Assembly: GCA_022494885.1 (NCBI GenBank)
Contig: JAGVSM010003825.1
Coordinates: 1 to 64,000, forward strand
Reading direction: 5' to 3'
Source: Micrasema longulum
Lineage: Eukaryota; Arthropoda; Insecta; Trichoptera; Brachycentridae
Length of the DNA stretch: 64,000 nucleotides
The translations under genes were made by a program, and so were the position numbers. The notes under the pieces are model-generated. The model saw nothing but the letters and a program-made list of their open reading frames with translations. It was not told the origin of the DNA and ran no database searches. The first letter of the stretch is position 1, and each line of letters opens with the position of its first letter. Positions 38,558 to 50,189 of this stretch are shown in pieces.

Positions 38558-41500
38558 GTAAGTTAAAATAAAATTTAAAGTAATTAAACATGCGTATTAT
38601 AAAAAAATAATAATAAAAGCCCTTCAGGCGTTCATATTGTCAAATAAATAAATTCGTTTTTATTCTATAATCTGGCCAATCTGTGTTCTTTGGGGTTTGA
38701 TGGAGGAACTCATCAAGTACGTATATGAAAGTTCATACAGACATCTACTGAAGAAATATTCAACAAATCACAATTTATGACACCAAAACAATTATACGCT
38801 AAAACAATACTCACTTACAGATTCAAAAACTACTCTTATTCAAATGAAAGACATAACCCTTAAAATACAAATAATATAATCACTAGATCCTCAACACAAA
38901 TACAACTCAAACAAATACAAACTAATACCACTTTCGGACAAAAGGATTTTGAGTATTATTATATTAAAATCTATAACCTACTTCCACTATCTATTAAAAC
39001 AATTAGTAACAAGAAAATGTTCAAAAAGGCTATAAAAAAATGGATATTGGAGCTAGGTAGAAGTAAAATGGATTGTCTCATTCGCCCAAACCAATATTGA
39101 ATCAACTGCTCCACAAGTGTATAGCTTATGTTAGGTTTTTCGTTTTGTAATACTTAAATTAATAATAAACATAAATATGTAGTGTTTAAAACTGTCTGAA
39201 CATTTTGTTAATTATTTCTGTTTATTAAGTAAGTCTTCTTTGTTTATTCTCAAATGTAAAAATATTTAAAAAAAATATATTGTTAAGTGTCCTCGGCACG
39301 GGTAACCCCAGTGAGGTCACATTATTTTTATTATTAATTATAGTTTGTAAGACAAAAAATATGAATAAATAAATAAATAAATATCATATGTTAATATAAA
39401 TGAATGCAGTGAACATGACAAAATTATCATATTTAGCTTTTTTCAGAGCATAAAAGTCCTCAATATGCATGAGATTCGCATGATATGATAATTTTACGCA
39501 TTTTAAATAAGGTGTCTCAACAAGTAAAGTACTAAATCAGTATCCTATACCTCATTTGTTGTTTTTTCAGGAGAAGCTAAAACGACCTCCATGACGGAAT
39601 TTAATTTTTAATTTCTTTTGTTCAAAATACAAAAATATTTTTTTAATTGATTTATGTGCCTTCAATTATATGTACGGATTACTTTGACTAGGAATTAGCT
39701 AAATTTGCAATTTAAATACTTTGTATCCATCCGATAATTGTTATTATAAAAATGAGGTCTAAACAGATTTGAGCACTTTTATAATATGTTCGAATATGGG
39801 CAGAATAGTGAATGCTACACAGTGTGTAAAGTGGCCACTTAAACCAGCCATTGACAGGTCGTAAGCCCTGTAGATGCCTAGACTTATATATTACCTTCTC
39901 TTAAATGTTCTTCATCTCTGTTGTAATATCTTAATATAAACAGCTCTCCGGGGAGTTGAATCCAGTCCTTGTCAACAAAAATTTGGACAAACTCAAAATA
40001 TTGTTGATAAATCCACCTGGTCCATGAAGAAGTATAGAAATTGAATAAAATAACATTTTCAGGCGTTGCCTAGTTTGTAGGTGAAATATTTCAATAAGAT
40101 GAATCTCACCCGTATAAATAAAGGTTTCAGCTCTTTAATTTCATAAACATCAACAGATGAAAGAATTGAAGGAATATAGATGTTCAAATATGGGCAGAAT
40201 GGTGAATTTTATACAGTGTGTAAAGTGGCCACTTAAACCAGGCATTGATAGGTCAAAAGCCATGTAGATGCCCCGACTTCTATATTACCTTATCTTAAAT
40301 GTTCTTCATCTCTGTTGAAATATGTTAATATAAACAGCTCTCCGGGGAGTTGAATCCAGTCCTTGTCTATTAAAATTGGGACAAACTCAAAATGTTGTTG
40401 TTATAAATATATTGTTTTCACTTCGGCGAAAAAACAAATACTGTCATTTCAAGCCTAATGGTGGAGTTTCAAGATGAGAACGGCTGTAGTATTGTCCGAT
40501 GTCAAAAAGTTAAGATGACATCTGTCGGGAAACGGCAGGAACTTATTTAAGTTCTTATTGAACCAATGTAAACGAATATAATAAAAGTCAATCCACCCAA
40601 ATTTTACAGTGTCGTGTGGATTTAAATGATACGTGCAATAAGCTTTAGGTTACGATAATTTTAATGATTTCAGGGCTACCTTAATACTGCCTTCAGTACT
40701 ACGAATTACTACCCTGATATAAACACTCTGTCTGCCCTGGATAAGTCCGGTTTACCAATAGCCACTTCGTCTAAACTGGACACCATATTCGGTAATGACA
40801 ACTCGTCCAAGAGTCAGCTTTTGACAAACCTGAAAAAGAAGGTGAAAAAGATAACGACCCCCGCTATAGACGAAGCAGCATTCCACCGGCAGGTTTCTGC
40901 TGTAGAACGGCGGTAAGTGTTTTAAAAACATAAAATATATGAGAGTTTCATTATTTTTTACCTTGCTTATAATATACAAGGTTTATATTAAAAAAAGAGG
41001 ATTTTTCTACTATTGTATTACATTATTTTAGCTGAACTGTTAGAATCAGGAAGGATATTCTAATGTGGGCCAATCAGGTACTTCTCAGCATTTGCTCATG
41101 TGGAGAGGAAACTCTTCAGGGGAAGCCGGCCTGTTGACAGTTGTCAACCGGCCTTCCGTTCCACTAGAAGAGTGTTCGGCATTTTGTTCCCTACTTTAGT
41201 TTATTTTACCAATTGCCTGCACTATATTTATCGTGTATGATACTACCTCTCGTGTGAGTTCTTTGCTACCTATCACCGATGTCGCAAAGATCTTCACCCA
41301 GGCTTCGGCAACGCGCCGTAAGGCGGTGAGTGTTGCAACCAGTTGACAGACAGATTATGTGACAAAGGACGTTAGAGGTCTCGACACGATTCTCATCAGC
41401 AGCGTTGCTATTACTACCGATTTTTCGGTAGATCTACCGATTTTAGGAGCAATCTACCGATCTACCGAATTCTATTGAAATTCTACCGATTTCTATTCTA

Positions 41501-43602
41501 TTTCGCTAAACCGGCTACCATTTCGTATTTAAGTAAGAGAATCAGTTCAATTAATTTGTATAATGTGCATTAAACCTTATTAAATAAGCATCTAAGGGCG
41601 TGAGTTGCACTTTGTTTTGTAATAAATGGGTAGCATTGTTTTAAAGAGCCATTATTTTCGTCAATATTAGTCAGGCGCTCAACGGAATCAGTTCCGCGGA
41701 GAGTAAACTTTTTGCATTTCGGTAGTTTTAAAACGTGCTCGAATTTGTAATGTGATTAAATTATATCTTTACTAACAAAAAAGAATTTTATCAATATTGA
41801 TAATTAACAAAATGTTCAGACAGTTATAAACTTCAAACCTCGGTTGAGGGCCAAAAGCAGAATGGAGTATTTAAAAAATAATAATTACGTTAAATGTGGT
41901 CCAAAATGTAACTTTTTAGACCCCTTTCACTTTGATGTCTAAAAAAATAAAAAACTTCATGCATCATCGGCCGACTCTAACGTGCATTGGATTTGTAATG
42001 TGTCCTTGGCATTTTCGTTTGCAGGTCTGATGCAGCTCTTTTGATACAACTGAAGTATTTGGACCAGAAGGGAGCGCCATTACTGCATATTGTGGATGAG
42101 TGTCCACGGAACTATTATTTGGCCTACATCGTCCACAAGAGTCACCCATTTCTGCCCAATATCAACAGGTTTCTGCGCAGGACTTGGGAAGGGGGATTCA
42201 ACGACTTCTGGTGAATACTTTTAATCATCGTCATGTCCCTACCCGCCCCGGTGCATAGGGTACTGCGTTGTTCCACCAAATGCAGCATATACAATACAAT
42301 ACATAACATACTGGTGGATTTTTTAAATCTCTATGTCTCTCGCGCTTAGTCGCGCTTATAAGCGTGACATAGACAACTATTGTTTTGATAGTTGCTAATG
42401 ATATGGTAATAAAATATACACAGGATGCTTCCGCGTTCGTCTGAATCTCTCTGCGATTCTTAATAGTGAAAATAGGTTTTCGATCTATATGTATTCAGCT
42501 ATGGATAAAAAACGCCGGTATATAAATGTATATGTATTTTCTGGCTGCTTGGTGCTGAGGCTTTCGCAAAACTTGCACAAATACATTTTTAATGTACAGA
42601 ATATTGATTTTAAAAATCTTGATAATATATTAAATGTTTTTAGAAATCTCTTTTGGATTAGAGCGAAAAAAAACAAACTCATATATTTCTTAATTTTTAA
42701 AGAAATATGTTGTCTATTCAATATTTTGTGTTCATTATAATAATAATTAATAAAGTGTAATTAACATATTACAACAGAGATAAAGAACATTTTAAAGAAG
42801 GCAATCTAGGCATCTACAGGGCTTATGACCTGTCATTGGCTGGTTTAAGTGACCACTTTACACACTGTGTAACATTCACCATTCTGCCCATATTTGAACA
42901 TCTATATTACTTCAATTCTTTCATCTGTTGATGTTTGTGGAGTTAAAGAGCTGAAACCTTTATTTATGCGAGTGAGATTCATCTAATTGAATTATTTCAC
43001 CTACATACTAGGCAACGCCTGTCCATGAAGAAAGTGTAGAAATTGAAAAAAAAAATTTTTCAGGCGTTGCCTAGCATGTAATACTTTCATCAAGTTTAAT
43101 TTGATGCTTCTCCATGGCAATAAGCCTAGAAGTTCTTTTATAGAACCTGGAGACTAAATAATTTGAACAAAAGGTGTAACTTGCGCTGTGCCGCACTCGA
43201 GTAGCTAAAGAGCCGTTTGCGGCTCGCGAGCCGCGGTTTGCCGACCACTGATCTATACGAAATACATTGACAACTAAACATTTAACATTTTTGGGTTACG
43301 TTATTATACGTAGGAGGGGTCGATATGGATAAACGTAATTTAATTTTAGGTACGACATGACGATGTACTCCATTGTACTGCATCACAACTCCAAGAAACA
43401 GCTGGACACGGAATCCCTGAAGAAACTTTCTCTTGTAGACGTCCAGACTGCCTTCCTCGCCCTGGCATCCGGCCTCCTGTTCTCCTTCGTAGTCCTGCTG
43501 GCGGAAGTGTGTTACTACTCACTGAGTAAACAATCTACGAAGCCTCGAAGGCCGAGATTTAGGGCAATAGGAGAACACGTCTTTGTGTTGGACGCTGACT
43601 AA
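37202..43602 (+). CDS. Divergent ionotropic receptor 1 (chemosensory iGluR-like channel)
   Basis: Exons 37202-38557, 40674-40912, 42025-42210 and 43350-43602 join in frame: 677 residues from the ATG at 37202, 673 from 37214 (numbering used here). An in-frame stop at 37157 precedes both. Residues 1-21 form a signal peptide. The ectodomain is poorly conserved; S1 about 220-360; M1 about 363-388; pore about 408-425 (SQPIVMP); M2 about 430-450; S2 with LDKSGLPIATSS and IVDECPRNYYLAYIV; M3 about 621-648 (VQTAFLALASGLLFSF). Fold and order are those of insect ionotropic receptors, plasma-membrane cation channels in chemosensory dendrites. The glutamate-binding Arg of iGluR S1 is not evident, as usual in divergent members. 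Ligand and co-receptor unknown. Same strand as receptor 2, 17 kb away. Confidence 0.92.
38730..39390 (+). mobile_element. Non-LTR retroelement 3' end in receptor 1 intron 1
   Basis: Encodes, with stops, TPKQLYAKTILTYRFKNYSY and IYNLLPLSIKTISNKKMFKK then AIKKWILELG, a typical LINE ORF2 end, followed by noncoding sequence ending in AATAAATAAATAAATA. Confidence 0.65.
39770..40400 (+). repeat. Two direct copies of the GTGTAAAGTGG dispersed repeat
   Basis: 39770-40003 and 40080-40400 share ATATGGGCAGAATGGTGAAT, AGTGTGTAAAGTGGCCACTT, CTCTCCGGGGAGTTGAATCC and more. The longer copy starts near CAGGCGTTGCCTAG. Other copies: 9840-10110, 35015-35255, 42770-43090, 47265-47340, 52865-53060, 53330-53600. 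No coding capacity. Confidence 0.8.
40674..40912 (+). CDS. Receptor 1 exon 2 (first part of S2)
   Basis: 79 codons plus two bases: GYLNTAFSTTNYYPDINTL, LDKSGLPIATSSKLDTIFG, ending VSAVERR. Acceptor TTTCAG, donor CGG|TAAGT read as CG|GTAAGT. Confidence 0.9.
40940..41095 (+). repeat. Block in receptor 1 intron 2 shared with a Helitron-like element
   Basis: TTTTTTACCTTGCTTATAAT through GTGGGCCAATCAGGTACTTC matches 48255-48405 with few differences. The right-hand block lies inside Helitron-like copy 2. Confidence 0.8.
41399..41530 (+). mobile_element. End of a hAT-like element rich in CTACCGAT
   Basis: CAGCGTTGCTATTACTACCG then TTTTTCGGTAGATCTACCGA matches the left end at 56346. In receptor 1 intron 2; no opposite end found. 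Confidence 0.5.
41760..41990 (+). repeat. Repeat just upstream of receptor 1 exon 3
   Basis: ACAAAATGTTCAGACAGTTA..CCTCGGTTGAGGG..TTTTTAGACCCCTTTCACTT matches the reverse complement of 45830-46035. Confidence 0.75.
42025..42210 (+). CDS. Receptor 1 exon 3 (rest of S2)
   Basis: Encodes SDAALLIQLKYLDQKGAPLL, then HIVDECPRNYYLAYIVHKSH and PFLPNINRFLRR. Split codons at both ends: CG|G (Arg) and TG|G (Trp). Donor CTG|GTGAAT. Confidence 0.9.
42770..43090 (-). repeat. Inverted copy of the GTGTAAAGTGG dispersed repeat
   Basis: In receptor 1 intron 3; the minus strand carries TGTGTAAAGTGGTCACTTAA and AACATCAACAGATGAAAG. It reaches the AGGCGTTGCCTAG end near 43005-43020, with a second such motif at 43062. 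Confidence 0.75.
43195..43250. mobile_element. Solo terminal end of a hAT element
   Basis: CTAAAGAGCCGTTTGCGGCT then CGCGAGCCGCGGTTTGCCGA and CCACTG; reverse complement begins CAGTGGTCGGCAAACC, a classic hAT end. Partner end absent. Confidence 0.6.
43350..43602 (+). CDS. Receptor 1 exon 4 (M3 and C-terminus)
   Basis: Acceptor AATTTTAG at 43349. Encodes YDMTMYSIVLHHN, the LSLVDVQTAF start of M3, a 25-residue hydrophobic helix and a short basic cytoplasmic tail, then TAA at 43600-43602 overlapping AATAAATAAATAA. Confidence 0.9.
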
Positions 43603-43780
43603 ATAAATAAGTAAGTGCCCATAAAAAAAAACAAGCTTTTTAATATTTATTCATTCAAAATTACACTCGTTTAAATATTATTAAGGCTTTTTAGGCTGTG
43701 CCCGCGTCAAGCCATAATAATTAACAATAAAAAATACATTCAAAAATTACATTATAATGACGCAATAGAATAACAATCCA

Positions 43781-44300
43781 GTAGCTCAATCACAAATAAC
43801 TATCGACGTGCTTAAAAACATGCTAAGCATTTGAGTGATCACAATGAATAATAATGAACATGCTTAAATTATCGCAGTCATAAGTCAACGCGTGTGTAAT
43901 TTCTAAATCAACGCTCGTGTCGGTTTGTTTTTCGTTTTCCTCGTAAATGAATACAGTTCATTGGCGAAAAATCGGCGTTTACTATAAAAAAATATATATA
44001 ATATATTGCATTAGCAAAATAGTAAGAAGTATCTAATACAAACAAGTGAAAATTAAATTACAATTACGATGGCGACGGCTTTTCTTGACATTTGGCTTGC
44101 CAACCGCCGGCTAAATGCAATAAATAGCACGAAATTCAAACATGTGATTGCTCAGCAGGATTATACATCGCGAAACGTAAATATTTTGACATTTAATATT
44201 AGATGTTCCATTGTGATCACGAAGACAATAAACAACCATGTGAGAAATCGTTGTCACGTCGCTTATTAGCACGTCGATAGTTATTTGTGATTGAACTACA
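43781..44300. mobile_element. MITE with ~32-bp terminal inverted repeats
   Basis: GTAGCTCAATCACAAATAAC..CGACGTGCT at 43782 is inverted at 44264-44297 with one mismatch. About 520 bp; a short open frame at 44069 (MATAFLDIWLANRRLN) is present but without domain. Related sequence lies at 46083-46430 (inverted) and 46500-46992 (direct). Confidence 0.8.
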
Positions 44301-44849
44301 GAAAAACAAATAAATAATACAATTCCAGAGAAAACAATGTAAAAAAAATAATCAGACTTATAATATTAGAAATCAAACACTGATTTGAGTCTACTGAACA
44401 CTTTATTTTATCTTTACAAATATAAAAATAAAAACTTCGTGACAATTGTTTCGCCTTGTTAGGGTATTTTCAAACAAATGTGAAGATCAGATGGATTGAA
44501 TGTCCTTATATAGGTATCTAATTCAAGGTACTTAAGTAGAAAATAAAAATAATCTTATGAACTATAGCATGTACATTAATCATAATTGAGGGGAAAACCA
44601 ATGGTTAAGGGTGAGGCTAAGTGTTTAATAGGTAATGGGGAATTTAGGTATTTATATTTGAATTTCGGGAAAAATATAACAAAGTAAGTATTACATATAT
44701 CTGATTATTTTAATATAAGTATTTAAATAATCAGATATAAATATTAAAATACAAATTTAGATTCATACATAATCAAATAACCAAAATAATAGTATCATTG
44801 AAATCAAAAGAAAAAAATATAAAAACATAATAGAAATGATACTTGAGAT

Positions 44850-45110
44850 ATGGTTTCTAGAAACTCACTCTATACTGCAGTAAGAAATGAGAGTTATAAT
44901 TAATATGCTTATTTATTAATCAGCATATTATTTATCGAGTACTAAATTAAAGAATACAAAAATACATAGTGAAAAAACATAAAAATATCAAGATATATAA
45001 AAAGTAAAAAAAAGTATGGAAGGAAAAGTATGGAAAGCAGATTAGTCACTTTCCGCTAATCTCGAACTTTAGAAGATCGACAACCTCGTCCCATTTGAGT
45101 AGATGGAGTT
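44850..45110 (+). repeat. Dispersed repeat shared with 57495-57720
   Basis: Both copies share GAAACTCACTCTATACT, ATCAAGATATA, TATGGAAGGAAA, GCTAATCTCGAACTTTA and GACAACCTCGTCCC. Confidence 0.7.
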
Positions 45111-45299
45111 TTTATTGGTTCCTAGAAAAAAGTATATCATATAAGTTTTTCCTAAATGTGAAATTTAAACTAGTTCAAAATGATTGGGGTGCATTTTTTT
45201 TATTTTATCTTAAACAAGTAAATACGTAAATTTATTTGGCAGAGCCCTAAACGCCGGCCTCAATTTGGTCCAGGGCCGCGATTATGATGGCAAGCTACG

Positions 45300-45610
45300 C
45301 CATACCTTCACCACGACGGCATAGTTGAAGATAAATTCTCTCAAGCGATGACGAAGATACACTACCGATCTCCCATCTTCAAGTTTTGGGTAGGTACATC
45401 GATATGTAACAAGGAGAAGCGTACGCCACGGTACACATATCTACGCACTGAAGTGACATAGCTTCATTATGGCGTCATAGTTAAAGATCAATTCTCCCGA
45501 GCGATTACGAAGGTACACTATCGATCCCCCCACCTTCAAGTTTTGATGTAAGTACATCGGTTTGTATCGACGGGTCTAGTACCCCACGATCTACGCATAA
45601 AAGTGAAAAC
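45300..45610 (+). repeat. 156-bp tandem duplication
   Basis: Two units with ATAGTTGAAGAT/ATAGTTAAAGAT at 45321 and 45477, followed in each by AATTCTC, GCGAT.ACGAAG.TACACTA.CGATC and CATCTACGCA-type ends. Diverged at roughly one base in six. Confidence 0.7.
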
Positions 45611-45829
45611 AATTTTTATTTTAAATTCGATTTATTTAAATTTTAATCGTTCTGAGGTTGGCATTTTTTTTCTGAAAAGCCTATATAAAATATGATAGAG
45701 AAATAAGTTAATTTTGAAGTCGAATTAAATTCAGACATAACTGTCAGTTTTGAAAACAAACACAAAAAAAAAAAAAAAATTGATAATAATCTTTAATTTA
45801 TCTAAAAAAATTACCCTCATTTAGGTATG

Positions 45830-46992
45830 TACATCAAAGTGGGCCGATGATGTATGAAGCTATTTTTTTTAGACATCAAAGTGAAAAGGGTCTAAAAAGT
45901 TGCATTTTGGATCACATTGAACATAAAAATTATTAAAAAAAATATTCCCTCAACCGAGGTTTGAAGTTTATAACTGTCTGAACATTTTGTTGATTATCAA
46001 TATTGATAAAATTCTTTTCTGTTAGTAAAGATAATATGGAAAATATTCCAAAACTGCTATTTACATTTATTTATTTATTATTTATCATGCTATTTATTGC
46101 ATTTAGCCGGCGGTTGGCAAGCCAAATGTCAAGAAAAGCAGTCGCCATAGTAATTGTAATTTAATTTTCACTTTTTTGTATTAGATACTCCTTACTATTT
46201 TGCAAATGCAATATATTGTATTATTGATTTTTCGCCAGCAAACTATATTTATTTACGAGGAAAACAAAAAACAAACTGACACGAGCACTTAGAGATTACA
46301 CACGCGTTGACTTATGGCTGCGATAACCTAAGCATGTTCATTATTGTTCATTGTGAACACTCAAATTCTTAGCATGTTTTTAAGCACGTTGATTGTAATT
46401 TGTGATTGAGCTACGGGGGTGCTATTCTGAACCAACCAAAAGAAAACAGTTTTTCTCGTGTATTTTGTATGTAAATACGCGAGATAACACGGCCGCGAGA
46501 GCGTTTAGAATACCACATTTTTAAGGTATAATACTTTTCATGCGTGTGTAATCTCTAAGTCAATGCTCGTGTTAGTTTGTTTTTTGTTTTCCTTATAAAT
46601 AAATACAGTTTATTGGCGAAAAATCGCCGTTTACTATAAAAAATAATACAATATATAAAACTGAAAATTAAATTACGATAACTATGGCGACTGCTTTTCT
46701 TGACATTTGGCTCGCCAACCGCCGGCTAAATGCAATGAATAGCATGATTAATAATAAATAAATAAATAAAAATAACAGTTTTGGAATATTTTCCATATTT
46801 ACACCGGTGAAATTCAAATATGTGATTGCGCAGCAGGATTATACGTCGCAAAACGTAAATATTTTGAAATTTTATATTAGGTGTTCAGAGATGTTGCATT
46901 ATGATTGCGAATACGATATACAGCCATTGTGAGGAATTGTTATCAATTCGCTTATTAGCACGTCAATAATTATTTGTGATTGAGCTACAGGG
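45830..46992. repeat. Inverted arrangement of two related MITE copies
   Basis: 46033-46430 (inverted) and 46500-46992 (direct) are both relatives of the 43781-44300 element and share an extra ~65-bp insert absent from it (GTTTTGGAATATTTTCCATA). Together they form arms of a palindrome around ~46,490. 45830-46035 is the inverted relative of 41760-41990. Confidence 0.7.
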
Positions 46993-47454
46993 GTCGCTGA
47001 TTTTATATGCTGTTCCAATACAACGCGTGAAATATTTTGTTATTTTGATAACATAAAATAATTTAAATAATGCATAAGTATTTAAATATTTATGTGAACC
47101 ACTTTACGTTTCGATTGAACTACATAGTTTGTACTCAGTTCTAGGAAGGACTGTGATTAATATAGGATTGACAGGATACTAATTCTAATAAACCTTCTAT
47201 AGTACCTGACATCCCCGGAGACGACGATGCTCAGCAACACGAAGATGAAGATGATGAAGAAGAAGAATGTTCAAATATGGGCAGAATGGTGAATTTAACA
47301 TAGTGTTTGATGACCAATTAAAGAAAGGTGTTTATCCTTGTAAATGCCTTCACTTTCATACTCCATTATCAACAATTTTCTCATTAATCTTAAAATTGAG
47401 ACACTTATTATTGAATAAAACTTTAGAATCACATATTAAGTAGGTATATTGTAT

Positions 47455-48115
47455 ATAATATATATTGTATATATTATATTGCTCACTTGTTCGTCCTCTT
47501 TTAGAATATGCATCCGTGATCTGGTCTCCCTTCTATGTAGGCCGTATAAATTATATCGAATCGCTGCAACATCGTTTGCTAAGAAAAGTAGCATGGATGA
47601 TTGGCCTCGAGAGGGGAGACTACACTTATGGAGAAATGGAGTCAATGTTAAAAATCTCAAGTCTACAAAAACGTAGAAATAACATTGACTCCATATTTAT
47701 GTTTAATTTGCTGAATGGCTTAATTGATGTACTATCGTTACTGGAACAGGTGGCATTCAATGTTCCGATCCGGTTGAGAAATAATAATGTGCTGTTCCTC
47801 GATCAACACAGCACAAACTATAGCCTGCATGCACCAATGTCCCGATTGTGTCGTATTGTAAACTCGAGACAAGATCTGGACATTTTTGGTGCAAGTCTTT
47901 ATAGTTTTAAAAATTCACTAAGATAGACCGGATCTTGTCTTGAGGTAGTATTTTTTTTTTGTCCTAGCTTTAATTTTATTTAGTTGTATTTTATTTTATG
48001 AATGCCTGTATTTATTATAAGAAATTGTATTTACCATCGTTAGAATGGACTGCATAAGTCCGTCAAATAAATAAATAAAATAAAAAAATAAATAAATATA
48101 AAATAAAAATTAAAA
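47455..48115 (+). mobile_element. Non-LTR retroelement 3' end with intact C-terminal frame
   Basis: Frame 47465-47926 encodes YCSLVRPLLEYASVIWSPFY, then SLQHRLLRKVAWMIGLERGD and APMSRLCRIVN before a stop. The 3' tail is A/T-rich AAATA repeats (48063-48110). Related to, but distinct from, the 13320 and 54110 copies. Confidence 0.85.
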
Positions 48116-48149
48116 TGATGTAATATCAATTTATATAAATAAAAATGAA

Positions 48150-48848
48150 AGTATGTATGTTTGTCTTTATAAACTCAATAACTACCGGACAAATTCACGA
48201 GCGATTTTTCGCAAAATAATCTTATTTACGTGAATTAGGTTTTTTTAATTTTTTATATGGGAGTTGCATTATTTTTTACCTTGCTTATAATATACAAGGT
48301 TTATATTTCAAAAAGAAGATTTTTCTGCTATTGTATTACATTATTCTAGCCAAACTGTTGGAATCAGGAAGGATTTTAGAATGTGGGCCAATCAGGTACT
48401 TCTCTCGAGTTTGACATTTGCAAAAACAATTCTATATTTGAAAATGAATTATTTTATGATTTGGAATTCAACCATAAACACGTACCTAATTAAATTCAGT
48501 ATTTGAATATTAAAAAAAAATAGTTTTGGAATTCAATCAAACATTATAAACATAAACAAGTACCTAACAAGGCTCAGGGTAAATTGTGCTCTGAATTTTC
48601 TTCATTAACACGTATTCCCGTATTTTCTCCCTGGGTTATGGCACGAGAGCAGTGAATTTTGCACAATTTTGATTTGAGCACGTTGAGGAGATAAAACGAA
48701 AAACTAATCCTTATTACGAATACACAAAAAGCTCAAAAAAGTCTAAAATAAATAACGTGTGTTCTTATTTACGAAAAAACGTTTTTTCAATCAGCTAATA
48801 GCAGGCAAGCCAACGTTCAGGCAGGACATCGTCTGTCAGGTCCGCTAG
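48150..48848 (+). mobile_element. Helitron-like nonautonomous element, copy 2
   Basis: Ends GACATCGTCTGTCAGGTCCG then CTAG and T, as in copy 1, and shares AGCAGGCAAGCCAAC and TTGGAATTCAACCATAAAC with it. Carries at 48255-48405 the block also found in receptor 1 intron 2. No replicase frame. 5' end approximate. Confidence 0.65.
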
Positions 48849-50010
48849 TATAAAATAAAGTATATGGTATAAAAATTGTATTAAAAAAAATACATCAATG
48901 CATTAAGGAACTTTTTACTTAAAATATTTTTTGTGGATATTTATTTTATTTTATTTATTTACGGAGTAAGTCAGTGAAATGATAAAGAACATGATTTTTT
49001 AAAATACATAAAAAATATTAAAAAAAATAAAACCCTATGACGAGTGTATAGAAGAATGCATCCATAATTTATTAAGAAAATCATACAGTCTTTATATAAA
49101 ACAAGGTACAAAAGAACAATTAAAAAAGGTAAGACCAATTACAGATTTCACACTAATTTATTATGAATGCAGGAGGAGAGGGGAAAAATAATTGAATTTT
49201 AAAAAAGTAAAAATATTAATATTAAATAAAAAGTACATAAAAGGGAGAAGACATTGTATAGCTCCAACTTTACTTTCCTCCCTCTCTCTCTGCTTCCATG
49301 AACATTTATATTTCTTTGTAAAAATTCATAACCAACAATAATTCATTAGATGCAGGTAGAAGATTTACATGTGAATAAGTATAAATTAAGAGTTGAAATC
49401 AAACGTTTAAATTAAAATCAAAAGTAAAAGTTAAAATTGAAATCAAAAGCTTAAATTAAAATTAAAGTTAAAAGTTTAATTAAAAATTAAGTTGAAATTA
49501 AGAATTAAAATTAAAATGTTAAAATTGAAAGATAAAATTCAAAGTCAAATTAAAAGTTAAAAGTCAAGCAGGAGATAAATCTCAAACAGATCTGATAAAA
49601 ATATGGTATTTACAATGTAATATGTCGATGTCACTAAAACTGTCATTATAGGTAATCTGTATTCTTCGAAGAGTGCTATTTTTCAAATAATTAGTTATTG
49701 AGTTAGGAATGTCAAAGAGTACAGATTGACGAGTTCTACGGACAGGGACTCAATATGAAATGCCTCTAACAATTTCTGGGCTATCAATTACGTTATTAAC
49801 AATTTAGTAGAGAAAGCTCATATCCAACGTGGTACGCCGAGTTGCGAGATTTTGAACCTTGAGAAAATTAGCTACTTGAAAATGAAACATTATTTTTGAA
49901 ATCTAATTGTCTAAGAAAATAGTTTTGAATATATTGAGGATAATACAATATCATATTTTGACCCTTCCGAGCCTAGGGGGTATTTCAATAACTTTTGTTC
50001 TAATCATCAT
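48849..50010. other. Intergenic low-complexity sequence
   Basis: No gene. 49380-49570 is a degenerate run of AAATTAAAA/AAAGTTAAAA steps. Confidence 0.5.
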
Positions 50011-50170
50011 ATCGTCTGACTAACTTGCCAAACTCCGATCTCCAAAAAAATATAAAATTTACAGGAGGATGAAAAAACAGTTTAATTTCGACAAATTATA
50101 CAGTTTTTTCACCCTCCTGTAAAAAAAAAATATTTTTGGAGATTGGAGTTTTGCAAGTAAGTCAGAGGAT
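50011..50170. repeat. Near-perfect 160-bp palindrome
   Basis: CTGACTAACTTGCCAAACTC..TCCAAAAAAATAT..TTTACAGGAGG at 50016 is mirrored by CCTCCTGTAAAAAAAAAATA..TTGGAGATTGGAGTTTTGCA..GTCAG ending 50165, around a ~15-base centre. Would form a long hairpin. Confidence 0.85.
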
Positions 50171-50189
50171 ATATAAATCAATTTATTTT

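Larger units (their letters stand above)
38558..40673 (+). other. Receptor 1 intron 1
   Basis: 2.1 kb made largely of repeats: a LINE end (38730-39390) and two copies of the GTGTAAAGTGG dispersed repeat (39770-40003, 40080-40400). Acceptor TGATTTCAG at 40673. Confidence 0.75.

Noticed and set aside
44069..44269. Short gene MATAFLDIWLANRRLN..
   Set aside because: Inside a MITE; the related copies break the frame with an insert, so there is no sign of coding conservation.
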